Part shown: positions 41,939 to 50,924 of the stretch, in pieces | Numbering within the stretch: position 1 is the stretch's first letter | Layout: the number at the start of each line of letters is the position of its first letter | DNA from: Pseudomonadota bacterium | Lineage (GTDB): Bacteria > Pseudomonadota > Gammaproteobacteria > Burkholderiales > Burkholderiaceae_C | DNA: 64,000 nt | Reading direction: 5' to 3' | Assembly: GCA_031119395.1 (NCBI GenBank) | Contig: JAVHYA010000021.1 | Coordinates: 1 to 64,000, forward strand | Position numbers and translations under genes: made by a program | Notes under the pieces: model-generated | The model's input: only the letters and a program-made list of their open reading frames with translations | Told to the model about the DNA's origin: nothing | Databases searched by the model: none

Positions 41939-42913
41939 TCAGCCCGCCATGCCGGCCAGGCGCTGGCGGATCAGCTGGTCGGCCTCGCCCATGATGCGGT
42001 CGATCAATGCCTGGCAGCTCGGCACGTCGTGGATCAGCCCGGCCACCATGCCGCAGCTCCAGGCGCCGGCGTCCATGTCGCCGCTCTGCATGATGCGCGG
42101 GTAGACGCCGGCCACCTCTTCGATGATGTCCTCGAACCTGAGGTTGGCGCCGAGCGACTTCTCCTTCTCGAGCAGGCGCTCGACCGCGGCGTTGTTCAGC
42201 ACCCGCTCGGTGTTGCGCAGCGGGCGCATCACCAGGCGCGTGTCGAGCTCGCTGGCGGCCACGATGGCCTGCTTGACCTTCTCGTGCACGGGCGCCTCTT
42301 TCGTCGCGATGAAGCGCGTGCCCATGTTCATGCCCTCGGCCCCCAGCGCCAGCGCGGCCACCAGGCTGCGGCCGTCGGCCATGCCGCCCGAGGCGACGAA
42401 GGGGATCTTCAGCTCCTCGGCGGCGCGCGGGAGCAGGATGAAGTTGGGCACGTCGTCCTCGCCCGGATGGCCGCCGCACTCGAAGCCGTCGACGCTCACG
42501 GCATCGCAGCCGATCGCCTCGGCCTTGAGCGCGTGGCGCACCGAGGTGCATTTGTGGATGACCTTGATGCCGTGCTCCTTGAGCAGCGGCATCCATTTCT
42601 GCGGGTTGTTGCCGGCCGTCTCCACGGCCTTCACGCCGCCTTCGATGATGGCCTTGATGTAGCCCGGGTAGTCGGGCGAGCTCACCGTGGGCAGGAAGGT
42701 GAGGTTCACGCCGAAGGGCTTGTCGGTCATCTCGCGGCAGCGCGCGATCTCCCGCGCCAGCAGCTCGGGCGTCTTCTGCGTCAGGCCCGTGATGATGCCC
42801 AGGCCGCCCGCGTTGGACACGGCCGCCGCCAGCTCGGCCAGGCCGACGTAGTGCATGCCGCCCTGGATGATGGGGTGCTGGATGCCGAAGAGTTCGGTGA
42901 TGCGGGTCTTCAA
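41939..42913 (-). CDS. Nitronate monooxygenase-like FMN protein
   Basis: FMN-dependent TIM-barrel enzyme of 324 residues that oxidises nitronates or reduces related substrates in the NMO family. LFGIQHPIIQGGMHYVG, VSNAGGLGIITG, the FECGGHPGEDD loop and PFVASGGMADG are the family signatures for FMN and phosphate binding. It starts with TTG: AGGAGG lies 6 bases before it. No other gene is linked on the same strand upstream. Confidence 0.85.
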   Translation of the reverse strand: MKTRITELFGIQHPIIQGGMHYVGLAELAAAVSNAGGLGIITGLTQKTPELLAREIARCREMTDKPFGVNLTFLPTVSSPDYPGYIKAIIEGGVKAVETAGNNPQKWMPLLKEHGIKVIHKCTSVRHALKAEAIGCDAVSVDGFECGGHPGEDDVPNFILLPRAAEELKIPFVASGGMADGRSLVAALALGAEGMNMGTRFIATKEAPVHEKVKQAIVAASELDTRLVMRPLRNTERVLNNAAVERLLEKEKSLGANLRFEDIIEEVAGVYPRIMQSGDMDAGAWSCGMVAGLIHDVPSCQALIDRIMGEADQLIRQRLAGMAG

Positions 42914-43132
42914 GGGATGCCTCCTGGAGTGATGGTGCGGCGGCCCGGGCGGCCGTGCGCGGATCGGGAACGACCCGGATCATCGCCAAGCCGGCAGGCG
43001 CGGCCTGCCACGCGCGCGACAACGCGTCCTGCCGCCGGGCGCGGGGGGTCCTTCGGCTCCCCGTTCGTGCGCCCGCCCGGCGCGCCGCGCCCGTCCGTGG
43101 TGCGCGCGCATGCCGCGGTGGTGCGCAAATCT

Positions 43133-43167
43133 TGCATACCAGTTGGCACGGATGCTGCTGGTATGCA
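43133..43167. promoter_or_regulatory. 10-bp inverted repeat upstream of the GntR gene
   Basis: TGCATACCAG at 43133-43142 and CTGGTATGCA at 43158-43167 form a perfect inverted repeat separated by 15 bases, ending 4 bases before the GntR start codon. A candidate operator for that regulator. Confidence 0.5.
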
Positions 43168-43170
43168 GCC

Positions 43171-43977
43171 ATGGCGATCTCCGCATCGGACATCAGCGCC
43201 CGCATCGTCGCGGCCGTGATGGCCCAGAAACTGGCACCCGGCTCGCGGCTGGGCGAGCAGCAGCTCGCCCTGCTGTTCGACTGCAGCCGCACCATCGTGC
43301 GCGAGGCGCTCACCCGCCTGGCCGCGCGCGGCATCGTGACGGTGAGCGCGCGCCGCGGCTGGTACCTGATCGAGCCCTCGCAGGACGAGGCGCGCGAGGC
43401 CTTCGAGGCGCGCCGGGTGATCGAGGTCGGCCTGATCCGCAGCGCCGGCCGCGTCGACAAGGCCGCCCTGCGCAAGCTCAAGGCCCACCTGCAGCAGGAG
43501 AAGGCCGCGCTCAAGCAGGACGACGTGGGCACGCGCAGCTACCTGCTGGGCGACTTCCACGTCTGCCTGGCCGAGTGCCTGGGCAATTCGCTGCTGGCCG
43601 ACACGCTGCGCGACTTCACGGCGCGCACCACGCTCATCGCCATGCTCTACCAGTCCTCGCACGACGCCGTGCAGTCCTGCGAGGACCACGTGCGCATCGT
43701 GCAGGCGCTGGAACGCGGCGACACCGCGGCCGCCGAGACGCTGATGGCCGAGCACATCGGCACCGTGCAGTCGGCCCTGCGCGTCACGGCCGACCCCGAC
43801 CCGCTGGCGCGCCTGCGCGACGCGCTGGCGCCGCTGGACACGCCGGCCGGCGCGCCCGCCGCCAAGGCACGGGATTTGCGTTCCGCCCCCTCACCCGGCG
43901 CCCGGGGCCGCAAGGCCGCCGGCGCGCCACCGTCCCCCGACGACGATTCATCGACCTACCTCGGAGCCCTGCTATGA
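43171..43977 (+). CDS. GntR-family (FadR/FCD) transcriptional regulator
   Basis: A 268-residue regulator with an N-terminal wHTH (LGEQQLALLFDCSRTIVREA at about 27-46) and a C-terminal FCD ligand domain (RRVIEVGLIRSAGRVDKAAL, FHVCLAECLGNSLLADTL, EDHVRIVQALERGDTAAAET). FCD metal-binding His and Asp are present. It most likely represses the following amino-acid transporter operon and responds to its substrate. The stop overlaps the start of the binding-protein gene as ATGA, and an inverted repeat sits just before the start. Confidence 0.9.
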   Translation: MAISASDISARIVAAVMAQKLAPGSRLGEQQLALLFDCSRTIVREALTRLAARGIVTVSARRGWYLIEPSQDEAREAFEARRVIEVGLIRSAGRVDKAALRKLKAHLQQEKAALKQDDVGTRSYLLGDFHVCLAECLGNSLLADTLRDFTARTTLIAMLYQSSHDAVQSCEDHVRIVQALERGDTAAAETLMAEHIGTVQSALRVTADPDPLARLRDALAPLDTPAGAPAAKARDLRSAPSPGARGRKAAGAPPSPDDDSSTYLGALL

Positions 43978-44771
43978 CGCTGATTTCCAAACGCCTCTTC
44001 ACCACCGGCCTGCTGGCCGCTGCCGCCCTCGTCGCCGCCGGCGCCGCCCAGGCGCAGAGCGCGCTCGACAACATCATGAAGTCGAAGACGCTGAAGGTCG
44101 CCGTGCCCACGGACTACCCGCCCTACGGCTTCGTGGGCACCGACATGGCGCCGCAGGGTCTGGACATCGACATGGCCAAGCTCATCGCCGCCAAGATGGG
44201 CGTCAAGCTCGAGCTGGTGCCCGTGACCAGCGCCAACCGCATCCCCTACCTGCAGACGAAGAAGGCGGACCTGGTCATCTCCACCCTGGGCAAGAACGCC
44301 GAGCGCGAGAAGGTGATCGACTTCTCGTCCGCCTACGCGCCCTTCTTCCAGGGCGTGTTCGCGGCCAAGTCGCTCAAGCTCACCGACTTCAAGGACATGG
44401 CCGGCAAGACCGTGGCCGTGACCCGCGGTGCCATGGAGGACCAGGAACTGAACAAGGTGGCGCCGCCCAATGTCGACTACCGCCGCTTCGAGGACAACAA
44501 CGCCACCGTGGCCGCCTTCGTCGCCGGCCAGACGCAGACCATCGCCATGAGCGGCGCCGTCGCGGCCGAGATGATCCGCAAGAACCCCAAGATCAACGCC
44601 GAGTACAAGCTGCTGCTCAAGGACAGCCCCTGCTTCGTGGGCATCGCCAAGGGCGAGGACGCGCTCAAGGCCAAGGTCAACGAGATCATCGCCGCCGCCA
44701 AGAAGGACGGCACGCTCGACAAGATGTCCAAGCAGTGGCTGGGCAAGGGCATCGGCGACCTTCCGGTGTAA
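43974..44771 (+). CDS. Polar amino-acid ABC transporter substrate-binding protein
   Basis: Periplasmic type-II solute-binding protein, 265 residues. Signal peptide ends in GAAQAQS; LKVAVPTDYPPYGFVG, LDIDMAKLIAAKMGVKLELV, and VISTLGKNAEREKVIDFSSAY are the family blocks. It delivers a polar amino acid or related amine to the permeases below. The ATG overlaps the GntR stop, with GGAG 8 bases before it. It is the first transporter gene of the operon. Confidence 0.9.
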   Translation: MTLISKRLFTTGLLAAAALVAAGAAQAQSALDNIMKSKTLKVAVPTDYPPYGFVGTDMAPQGLDIDMAKLIAAKMGVKLELVPVTSANRIPYLQTKKADLVISTLGKNAEREKVIDFSSAYAPFFQGVFAAKSLKLTDFKDMAGKTVAVTRGAMEDQELNKVAPPNVDYRRFEDNNATVAAFVAGQTQTIAMSGAVAAEMIRKNPKINAEYKLLLKDSPCFVGIAKGEDALKAKVNEIIAAAKKDGTLDKMSKQWLGKGIGDLPV

Positions 44772-44772
44772 G

Positions 44773-44890
44773 GCTCCCCCCGTTTGGCCGGCCTCACTGC
44801 GTGTGGCCGTCCCATACCCCCTCAAGGGGGCGCACCCAGCGGCCCGGCAAGGCCGGTTCCGCGGGTGCTCCCGAACAGGCTTCGCTTCGC
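44773..44890 (+). repeat. Third-type intergenic repeat (diverged copy)
   Basis: A copy-like block between binding-protein and first permease genes: TACCCCCTCAAGGGGGCGC, CCAGCGGCCCGGCAAGGCC and GGTTCCGCGGGTGC. A sister block occurs between the two permeases. Confidence 0.6.
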
Positions 44891-44936
44891 TTGCCCTTGA
44901 GCCGCAACCGTACTCCGCTGCTCGCAGCCCCTTGCC

Positions 44937-45590
44937 ATGACCTTCGATTTCTGGGCCATCCTCGTCGACTGGCGGCTGCTCGCCAAGGGCGTGGCATGGA
45001 CGCTCGGCCTCACGGCCATCGCCACCGTGATCGGCATGGTCGTCGGCGTGGCCTGCGCCTGGGCGCGGGCCTACGGCGCGCCGTGGCTGCGCTGGGTGGT
45101 GGGCACGTACGTGGAGCTGATCCGCAACACGCCCTTCATCGTGCAGCTGTTCTTCATCTTCTTCGGGCTGCCGGCCTCGGGCATCAAGCTCACACCCGAA
45201 GTGGCGTCGATCATCGCGATGGTGCTGAACCTCGGCGCCTATGCCACGGAGATCATCCGCGCTGGCATCGAGGCCACGCCCAGGGGGCAGATCGAGGCGG
45301 CGGTGAGCCTGGCGCTCACCCGGGCGCAGGTCTTCCTGCGCGTGGTGCTGCCGCCGGCGATGAAGAAGGTCTGGCCCGCGATGGTGAGCCAGATCATCAT
45401 CGTGATGCTGGGCTCGGCGGTGTGCGGGCAGATCTCGGTCGAGGAACTGAGCTACGCCGCCAACCTGATCCAGAGCCGCAACTTCCGCGCCTTCGAGGCC
45501 TTCATCGTCGCGACGCTGATCTACCTGGCGCTGTCGGTCCTTGCGCGCCGCTTCTTCAACTGGGCCGGCCCCAGGTATTTCGGAAGATGA
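44937..45590 (+). CDS. Polar amino-acid ABC transporter permease
   Basis: Inner-membrane permease of 217 residues, His/Glu/Gln transporter type. The EAA loop is YATEIIRAGIEATPRGQIEA; VELIRNTPFIVQLFFIFFGL lies between helices 2 and 3. It pairs with the second permease 165 bases downstream. ATG at 44937 after CCTTGCC; no strong ribosome binding site. Confidence 0.9.
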   Translation: MTFDFWAILVDWRLLAKGVAWTLGLTAIATVIGMVVGVACAWARAYGAPWLRWVVGTYVELIRNTPFIVQLFFIFFGLPASGIKLTPEVASIIAMVLNLGAYATEIIRAGIEATPRGQIEAAVSLALTRAQVFLRVVLPPAMKKVWPAMVSQIIIVMLGSAVCGQISVEELSYAANLIQSRNFRAFEAFIVATLIYLALSVLARRFFNWAGPRYFGR

Positions 45591-45592
45591 TG

Positions 45593-45700
45593 GCCCACCC
45601 CCAGTCTCCGCGCACTGCGTGTCGCTCCGCCAACCCCCTGCGAGGGGGCGCAGCCAGCGGCCCGGCCGAGCCGGTTCCGCGGCCGCTCCGGACCCAGGCA
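45593..45700 (+). repeat. Third-type intergenic repeat, copy between permeases
   Basis: CCACCCCCAGTCTCCGCGC, ACTGCGTGTCGCTCCGCC, AACCCCCTGCGAGGGGGCGC, AGCCAGCGGCCCGGC, GAGCCGGTTCCGCGG. Closely matches the copy after egtD. Confidence 0.7.
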
Positions 45701-45755
45701 ACTGCAGCTGCAACACCCACCACGCAGGTCACCGCCATGGAGTGCGAGGTTTTCG

Positions 45756-46406
45756 ATGAGTGAATTCACCCTCTGGGACATCCTGCGCAACCTGCTGCTG
45801 GCACTGCGCTGGACGGTGGTGCTGTCGCTGATCGCCTTCGTCGGCGGCGGCATCGTGGGCGGGCTGCTGCTCGCGCTGCGGCTGCGCGCCGGGCCGGTGC
45901 TGCAGAAGATCATCTCCGGCTACGTGCAGCTCTTCCAGGGCACGCCGCTGCTGATGCAGCTCTTCCTGGCCTACTTCGGCATCGCGCTCTTCGGCATCGA
46001 CGTGTCGGCGTGGACGGCCGCCTCGGTGGCGCTCACGCTCTACACCAGCGCCTTCCTCACCGAGATCTGGCGCGGCTGCGTGGCCTCCATCCCCAAGGGC
46101 CAGTGGGAGGCCTCGGGCAGCCTGGCCCTGTCCTTCGGCGAGCAGATGCGGCACGTGATCCTGCCGCAGGCCGTGAAGATCGCGATCGCACCCACGGTCG
46201 GCTTCCTGGTGCAGGTCATCAAGGGCACCGCGCTGGCGTCGGTCATCGGCTTCGTGGAGCTCACCAAGGCCGGCAGCATGATCGCCAACGTCACCTTCGC
46301 GCCCTTCACCGTCTTCAGCTGCGTGGCGCTGCTGTACTTCGCGCTGTGCTTCCCGGTGAGCCTGTACGCCAAGCACCTCGAACGCCGCACGCGCGGCACG
46401 CGTTGA
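45756..46406 (+). CDS. Polar amino-acid ABC transporter permease
   Basis: Second permease, 216 residues, with LFQGTPLLMQLFLAYFGIAL and the EAA loop FLTEIWRGCVASIPKGQWEA. Heterodimer partner of the first permease. The stop is followed by the ATPase gene after 38 bases. The gene lies downstream of the second repeat block, so translation initiation here is independent of the first permease. Confidence 0.9.
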   Translation: MSEFTLWDILRNLLLALRWTVVLSLIAFVGGGIVGGLLLALRLRAGPVLQKIISGYVQLFQGTPLLMQLFLAYFGIALFGIDVSAWTAASVALTLYTSAFLTEIWRGCVASIPKGQWEASGSLALSFGEQMRHVILPQAVKIAIAPTVGFLVQVIKGTALASVIGFVELTKAGSMIANVTFAPFTVFSCVALLYFALCFPVSLYAKHLERRTRGTR

Positions 46407-46444
46407 GCACGCACCCCGTTCTCCCCAACCTCCACCTTCGCACC

Positions 46445-47230
<786 letters not shown>

Positions 47231-47259
47231 GACGCGAGCCGGAGCCGGCCCCCCACGAG

Positions 47260-47296
47260 ACAACGCCCGCCGGCGCATCGCACCGGCGGGCGTTGT
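47260..47296. terminator. Bidirectional terminator-like hairpin
   Basis: A 14-bp stem ACAACGCCCGCCGG/CCGGCGGGCGTTGT with a 9-base loop lies between the ATPase gene and the converging lipoprotein gene; CCTTGC follows on the plus strand, so it probably stops transcription from both sides without a long U-run. Confidence 0.65.
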
Positions 47297-47322
47297 TCCT
47301 TGCAGCGAAGCCGCTGCCGCGC

Positions 47323-48705
47323 CTACTTGGCGAGCACGCCGGTCACCGGGCTCAGCAGCCCGCCCACCAGGCCGCCGCCCAGTCCGGCATTGGCGGTCGT
47401 GGTGCCGCCCGAGGTGCCGGCCCCGGCGCCCAGGCCCAGTCCGCCGGTGATGCCGCCGACGGTGGTGCCCACGCCGTTGACGACATTGCCGACCAGGCCG
47501 CCGACACCCGCGCCGGCACCGACACCCGCCCCCGCGCCCGAGGGCGTGGCCGCCGCGCCCACACCCAGCCCGAGGCCGGCCGTCACGCCGCCCACCGTGC
47601 TGCCCAGGCCGTTGACGGTGCTGCCGACCAGGCCCGCGCCGGCCCCTGCGCCTGCACCGGCGGCAAGGCCACCGCTGCCCGCGCTCACACCGCCGCCGGC
47701 ACCGACACCGAGGCCGGCCGTCAAGCCGCCGTTGCCCCCGGTGAGGCCACCCGTCAGGCCGCCCAGCAGGCTGCCCTGCTGCGCGTCGGTGGCATGGACC
47801 ACGCCGCCGACGGCCGCCACCGTGTTGCCCAGGCCGTTGGTGATGCCGTTGCTGCCGTTGCCCTTGATGCCCTGGCCGAGCTGGTTCGTGAGGTTGGCCA
47901 CCGGCTCGCCCACGCCCAGGCCATCGCCCACGCGCTGCGTCAGCGTCCCGACGTTGCGGTCGATGGGCACGATCACGTCGTTGAGCTTGCCGGTCACCTG
48001 GCGCACGCTGCCGTTGTCGGTCACGTTGGCCAGTTGGCCCGAGAGCCCGCTGACGCCATCGCCCACCCTGTCGACCAATCCGCCGGCCGCACCCGTCACG
48101 GGCCGCAGCGGGGTGTTGCTGCCGATCGCGGTGACCAGCTCGCCGGTGCTCGACACCGTCTTGCCCGCGTTGTCGACCACCGGCGGCAGGCCGCCCAGCG
48201 TCCCGCCGACCGCGTCGTCGCTCTTGCCCAGCTGGCCCAGCCCGTTGCTCACGGCCGTGCCGGTGCTGCCGACCGTGTTGCCGGCATTGGTGAGCACGCC
48301 GCTGGCGGGCGTGCCCGTGCCCAGGCCCGACACCGTCGTGCCGACGCCGGTCACCGTCTGGCCGACGCCATTGAGGAGGTTGCCGGTGGCCGAGGCATTG
48401 CGGGTGCCGCCGCCGTCGCCGCCGCCCGGGTTGCCACCCCCCGGGTTGCCGCCCCCGGGATTACCACCGCCCGGGTTGCCGCCCACGTCGGTGCCACCGC
48501 CCCCGCCGCCACCGCCGCCCGTGCCACCCCCACCGCCGCCCGTGCCACCCCCGACGTCGCCGCCGCCGCCGACGTGTCCGCCGCCTCCGAGCCCGAAGCC
48601 CACATGGCCACCGCCCGATGAGCACGCGCCCAGCGTGCCGAGCGCTGCCACCACTGCGGCAACGCATGCGACGCGCCGCCATTCCGAACCTTGCTTGACT
48701 GCCAT
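47323..48705 (-). CDS. Gly-rich collagen-like repeat lipoprotein (paralogue)
   Basis: A 460-residue lipoprotein with lipobox LGAC (C28), then a very Gly-rich tract with NPGGG repeated four times, and short V-x-x-x-G units. It aligns in order with the lipoprotein at 21417-23063: GGLVDRVGDGV, VRQVT, TQRVGDGLGVGEPV and GSLLGGLTGG are shared or close. No TpsB gene follows; the gene ends at a hairpin. AGGAG lies 7 bases before its ATG. The A+T-rich region upstream holds its promoter and the start of the divergent DUF1439 gene. Confidence 0.8.
   Translation of the reverse strand: MAVKQGSEWRRVACVAAVVAALGTLGACSSGGGHVGFGLGGGGHVGGGGDVGGGTGGGGGGTGGGGGGGGGTDVGGNPGGGNPGGGNPGGGNPGGGDGGGTRNASATGNLLNGVGQTVTGVGTTVSGLGTGTPASGVLTNAGNTVGSTGTAVSNGLGQLGKSDDAVGGTLGGLPPVVDNAGKTVSSTGELVTAIGSNTPLRPVTGAAGGLVDRVGDGVSGLSGQLANVTDNGSVRQVTGKLNDVIVPIDRNVGTLTQRVGDGLGVGEPVANLTNQLGQGIKGNGSNGITNGLGNTVAAVGGVVHATDAQQGSLLGGLTGGLTGGNGGLTAGLGVGAGGGVSAGSGGLAAGAGAGAGAGLVGSTVNGLGSTVGGVTAGLGLGVGAAATPSGAGAGVGAGAGVGGLVGNVVNGVGTTVGGITGGLGLGAGAGTSGGTTTANAGLGGGLVGGLLSPVTGVLAK
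48425..48484 (-). repeat. Four 15-bp units coding for NPGGG
   Basis: Four consecutive 15-base units (CCCGGGTTGCCACCC and variants) within the Gly-rich tract of the lipoprotein. The repeat is coding, with synonymous changes between units. Confidence 0.8.
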
Positions 48706-48946
48706 GATCCACTCCTCGTGATTGCGTTTGCACATCGGGGCGCGACCGACGCGAGATGCCCCGTCCGTCTCATGCGCCGAACCGCCGCAGGCCAGCACAT
48801 GACGCGCTTTTTACGGGCGAGTCACATTTGTTTGACGTTTTTTGCCTAAAAAATCAGCAACGTCCTACGGCATTTATCGAGACTTTTTTCACGTATTTGC
48901 GCCATCAACCGCTTTCTTAGGTCAAAGGTTCCAAAGATCTGTGCTT
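48706..48946 (-). promoter_or_regulatory. A+T-rich divergent promoter region before the lipoprotein paralogue
   Basis: No gene is seen. Bases about 48800-48920 are A+T-rich, with TTTGTTTGACGTTTTTT and several A- and T-tracts. It is the counterpart of the region before the first lipoprotein gene. Confidence 0.45.
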
Positions 48947-49561
48947 GTGAATTTCCACCATCGTCGCGTTGGCTCTCCCCCTTTTCGCGAGACCCGCGCC
49001 GCGTCGCCCGCGCGGCGGCAGATGCTGCGCCTGGCGGCCGCGGCCGGTCTGCTTCCTGCCTGGCCGGCACTGGCGGGTTTCAACTTCTTCACCAGCGAAT
49101 ACACGGCCACGCGCGAGGAGCTGCAGGCCCAGTTGCTGCGCCGCTTTCCGCTGCAGCAGGGTTATGGCGAGCTCTTCACGGTGACGCTGACGGACCCGGT
49201 GCTCGGCCTGGACGCGGCCAACAACCGGGCCGCCATCGCCACGCGCGTGTCCATCGCCAGCCCCTTTCTGCAACCGCCGCGCGTGGGTGGCTCGCTCACG
49301 GTCAGCAGCGCGCTGCGCTACGACGCCGCGACGCTCGCGCTGCGGCTGGAACAGCCGCGCGCCGAGCAGATCGCCCTGGACGGCGTGACGGGCCAGGACG
49401 CGGTGCGGCTGCAGCGCATCGGCGGCGCCGTGGCGCAGGAGGCGCTGCAGGGCCAGGCGCTGCGCACCTTCACGCGCGAGGAATTGACCGTGGGACGCAA
49501 GACCTACGAGATCGGCGCCATCCACGTGGTGGCCGACGGCATCAAGGTCGAACTGAAGTAA
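48947..49561 (+). CDS. DUF1439 (YceB-like) secreted protein with Tat-type signal
   Basis: A protein of about 204 residues with a twin-arginine-like start (ARRQMLRLAAAAGLLPAW) and a mature DUF1439 domain: FNFFTSEYTATREELQAQLL, QGYGELFTVTLTDPVLGLDA and AVRLQRIGGAVAQEA. YceB-type proteins are small periplasmic lipid-binding-like proteins of unknown role; this one lacks a lipobox Cys. The start is uncertain: GTG at 48947 or 48941, or an ATG at 49022 that would cut off the RR pair. The preceding A+T-rich stretch is promoter. Confidence 0.72.
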   Translation: MNFHHRRVGSPPFRETRAASPARRQMLRLAAAAGLLPAWPALAGFNFFTSEYTATREELQAQLLRRFPLQQGYGELFTVTLTDPVLGLDAANNRAAIATRVSIASPFLQPPRVGGSLTVSSALRYDAATLALRLEQPRAEQIALDGVTGQDAVRLQRIGGAVAQEALQGQALRTFTREELTVGRKTYEIGAIHVVADGIKVELK

Positions 49562-49617
49562 AAGACCGCCTCGCCGCCGCCTCGTGCACCGGCCCTGCTC
49601 CACCCCCACGCCTGCCC

Positions 49618-50643
49618 ATGCCCCTTCACTCATTTTTCGATAGCACCTCACGCCCGCCGGGTGGGCGCTGGCGGCCTTTCTGGCTTGCGGCCTTGCTTCT
49701 GGCCGGCTGCGCCGGCAGCGTGACCGGCGGCCGCTCCTTCGACCTGCAGGCCCATCGCGGCGGACGCGGCCTCGCGCCGGAGAACACCCTGGCGGCGTTC
49801 TCGCACGCCGCGGCCATGGGGGTGGACACGCTGGAGCTGGACATCGGCCTGAGCGCCGACGGCGTTCCGGTCGTCTCGCACGACACGCGCCTCAACCCCG
49901 ACCACACGCGCGATGCGCAGGGGCGGTGGCTGCCGGCCCAGGGCGCGCCGATCCGCAGCCTCACGCTCGCGCAGCTGCAGGCCTACGACGTGGGCCGGCT
50001 CGACCCGGCGACCGCCTACGGCCGCCAGTTCGCGACGCAGCAGCCGCGCGACGGCGAGCGCATTCCCACGCTGGCCCAACTCTTCGCGCGCATGCAGGCG
50101 CAGGGCGCGACGCGCGTGCGCTTCAACATCGAGACCAAGATCGACCCCACGAAGCCCGATGAGACGGCCGCGCCCGAGCCGATGGTGCGCGCCCTGCTGG
50201 CCGAGATCGAGCGCGCCGGGGTCGCCTCGCGCGTGACGGTGCAGAGCTTCGACTGGCGCACGCTGGCGCTGGTCGGCCGCCTGGCGCCGCACCTGCCGCG
50301 CGCCTACCTCACGAGCGCGCGCACGCTGCGCGACAGCCGCTGGACGGCCGGGCTCGCCGCTGCCGACTTCGGCTCGACGCCGCGCCTGGTGAAGGCGGCT
50401 GCCGCCAACGGACCCGGCCCCGTGATCTGGTCGCCCGCCTTCGCCGACCTCACGCCCGAGGCGCTGCGCGAGGCGCATGCGCTGGGCATCGCCGTGCTGC
50501 CCTGGACGGTGAACCAGCGCGCCGACATGGCGCGCCTGGTGGACTGGGGCGTGGACGGGCTCATCACCGACTACCCCGACGTGCTGCGCAGCGTGATGGC
50601 CGAGCGCGGCCTGCCGCTGCCCGCCGGGGCGCCCGCGCGATGA
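49618..50643 (+). CDS. Glycerophosphodiester phosphodiesterase lipoprotein
   Basis: Cleaves glycerophosphodiesters to glycerol-3-phosphate, 341 residues, in the GDPD TIM-barrel family. HRGGRGLAPENT begins at H46; DTLELDIGLSADGVPVVSHD supplies metal ligands and the second active His. The signal peptide ends in LLAGC (C31), so it is anchored as a lipoprotein. Residues about 5-24, including part of the signal peptide core, are encoded by repeat copy 9. The stop overlaps the start of the next gene as ATGA. Confidence 0.87.
   Translation: MPLHSFFDSTSRPPGGRWRPFWLAALLLAGCAGSVTGGRSFDLQAHRGGRGLAPENTLAAFSHAAAMGVDTLELDIGLSADGVPVVSHDTRLNPDHTRDAQGRWLPAQGAPIRSLTLAQLQAYDVGRLDPATAYGRQFATQQPRDGERIPTLAQLFARMQAQGATRVRFNIETKIDPTKPDETAAPEPMVRALLAEIERAGVASRVTVQSFDWRTLALVGRLAPHLPRAYLTSARTLRDSRWTAGLAAADFGSTPRLVKAAAANGPGPVIWSPAFADLTPEALREAHALGIAVLPWTVNQRADMARLVDWGVDGLITDYPDVLRSVMAERGLPLPAGAPAR
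49632..49690 (+). repeat. Dispersed GATAGC/GCGCCC repeat, copy 9 (in GDPD signal peptide)
   Basis: TTTTTCGATAGCACC, then ACGCCCGCCGGGTGGGCGC, TGGCGGCC and TTTCTGGCTTGCGG. It has a truncated left arm, as copy 3, and lies in the 5' coding region of the GDPD lipoprotein gene. Confidence 0.75.
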
Positions 50644-50912
50644 GCACGCCGGCCGCCCAGCTCGATGCGGTCGCGGCCGCACTGATCGCCCTGCGCGAGG
50701 GCACCGGCCGCATCGCCGCGCTGTCCGACACCGCCCGCGCGAGCGAGGCCCTGCTCGGCGCCCTGCCCGCGCGCTACCGCGAGGTGTTGCTGAACCTCCT
50801 GGACCGGCTCGAATCCAGCGCGCTCTTCAGCGAGGAGAGCTGCTCCTTCAGCCAGAAGGACCTGCTGGACAGCCTTCAGATGTGGGTCGACAAGGCGCGG
50901 GCGCAGCTGTGA
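50640..50912 (+). CDS. Small helical protein coupled to GDPD
   Basis: A 90-residue, mostly helical soluble protein (ALIALREGTGRIAALSD, YREVLLNLLDRLESSALFSE) with one Cys and no signal. Starts with the ATGA overlap of the GDPD gene, so it is translationally coupled. I do not recognise a family; a chaperone-like or regulatory role to the GDPD is possible but unproven. It converges on the ferredoxin gene. Confidence 0.65.
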   Translation: MSTPAAQLDAVAAALIALREGTGRIAALSDTARASEALLGALPARYREVLLNLLDRLESSALFSEESCSFSQKDLLDSLQMWVDKARAQL

Positions 50913-50924
50913 AGCCGGGCGCCT

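Noticed and set aside
47260-47296. Riboswitch or attenuator at the end of the amino-acid operon
   Set aside because: The hairpin lies between convergent 3' ends; a terminator explains it fully.
48425-48484. Direct repeats that might suggest a CRISPR array
   Set aside because: They are 15-base coding repeats in the lipoprotein (NPGGG) with no spacers.
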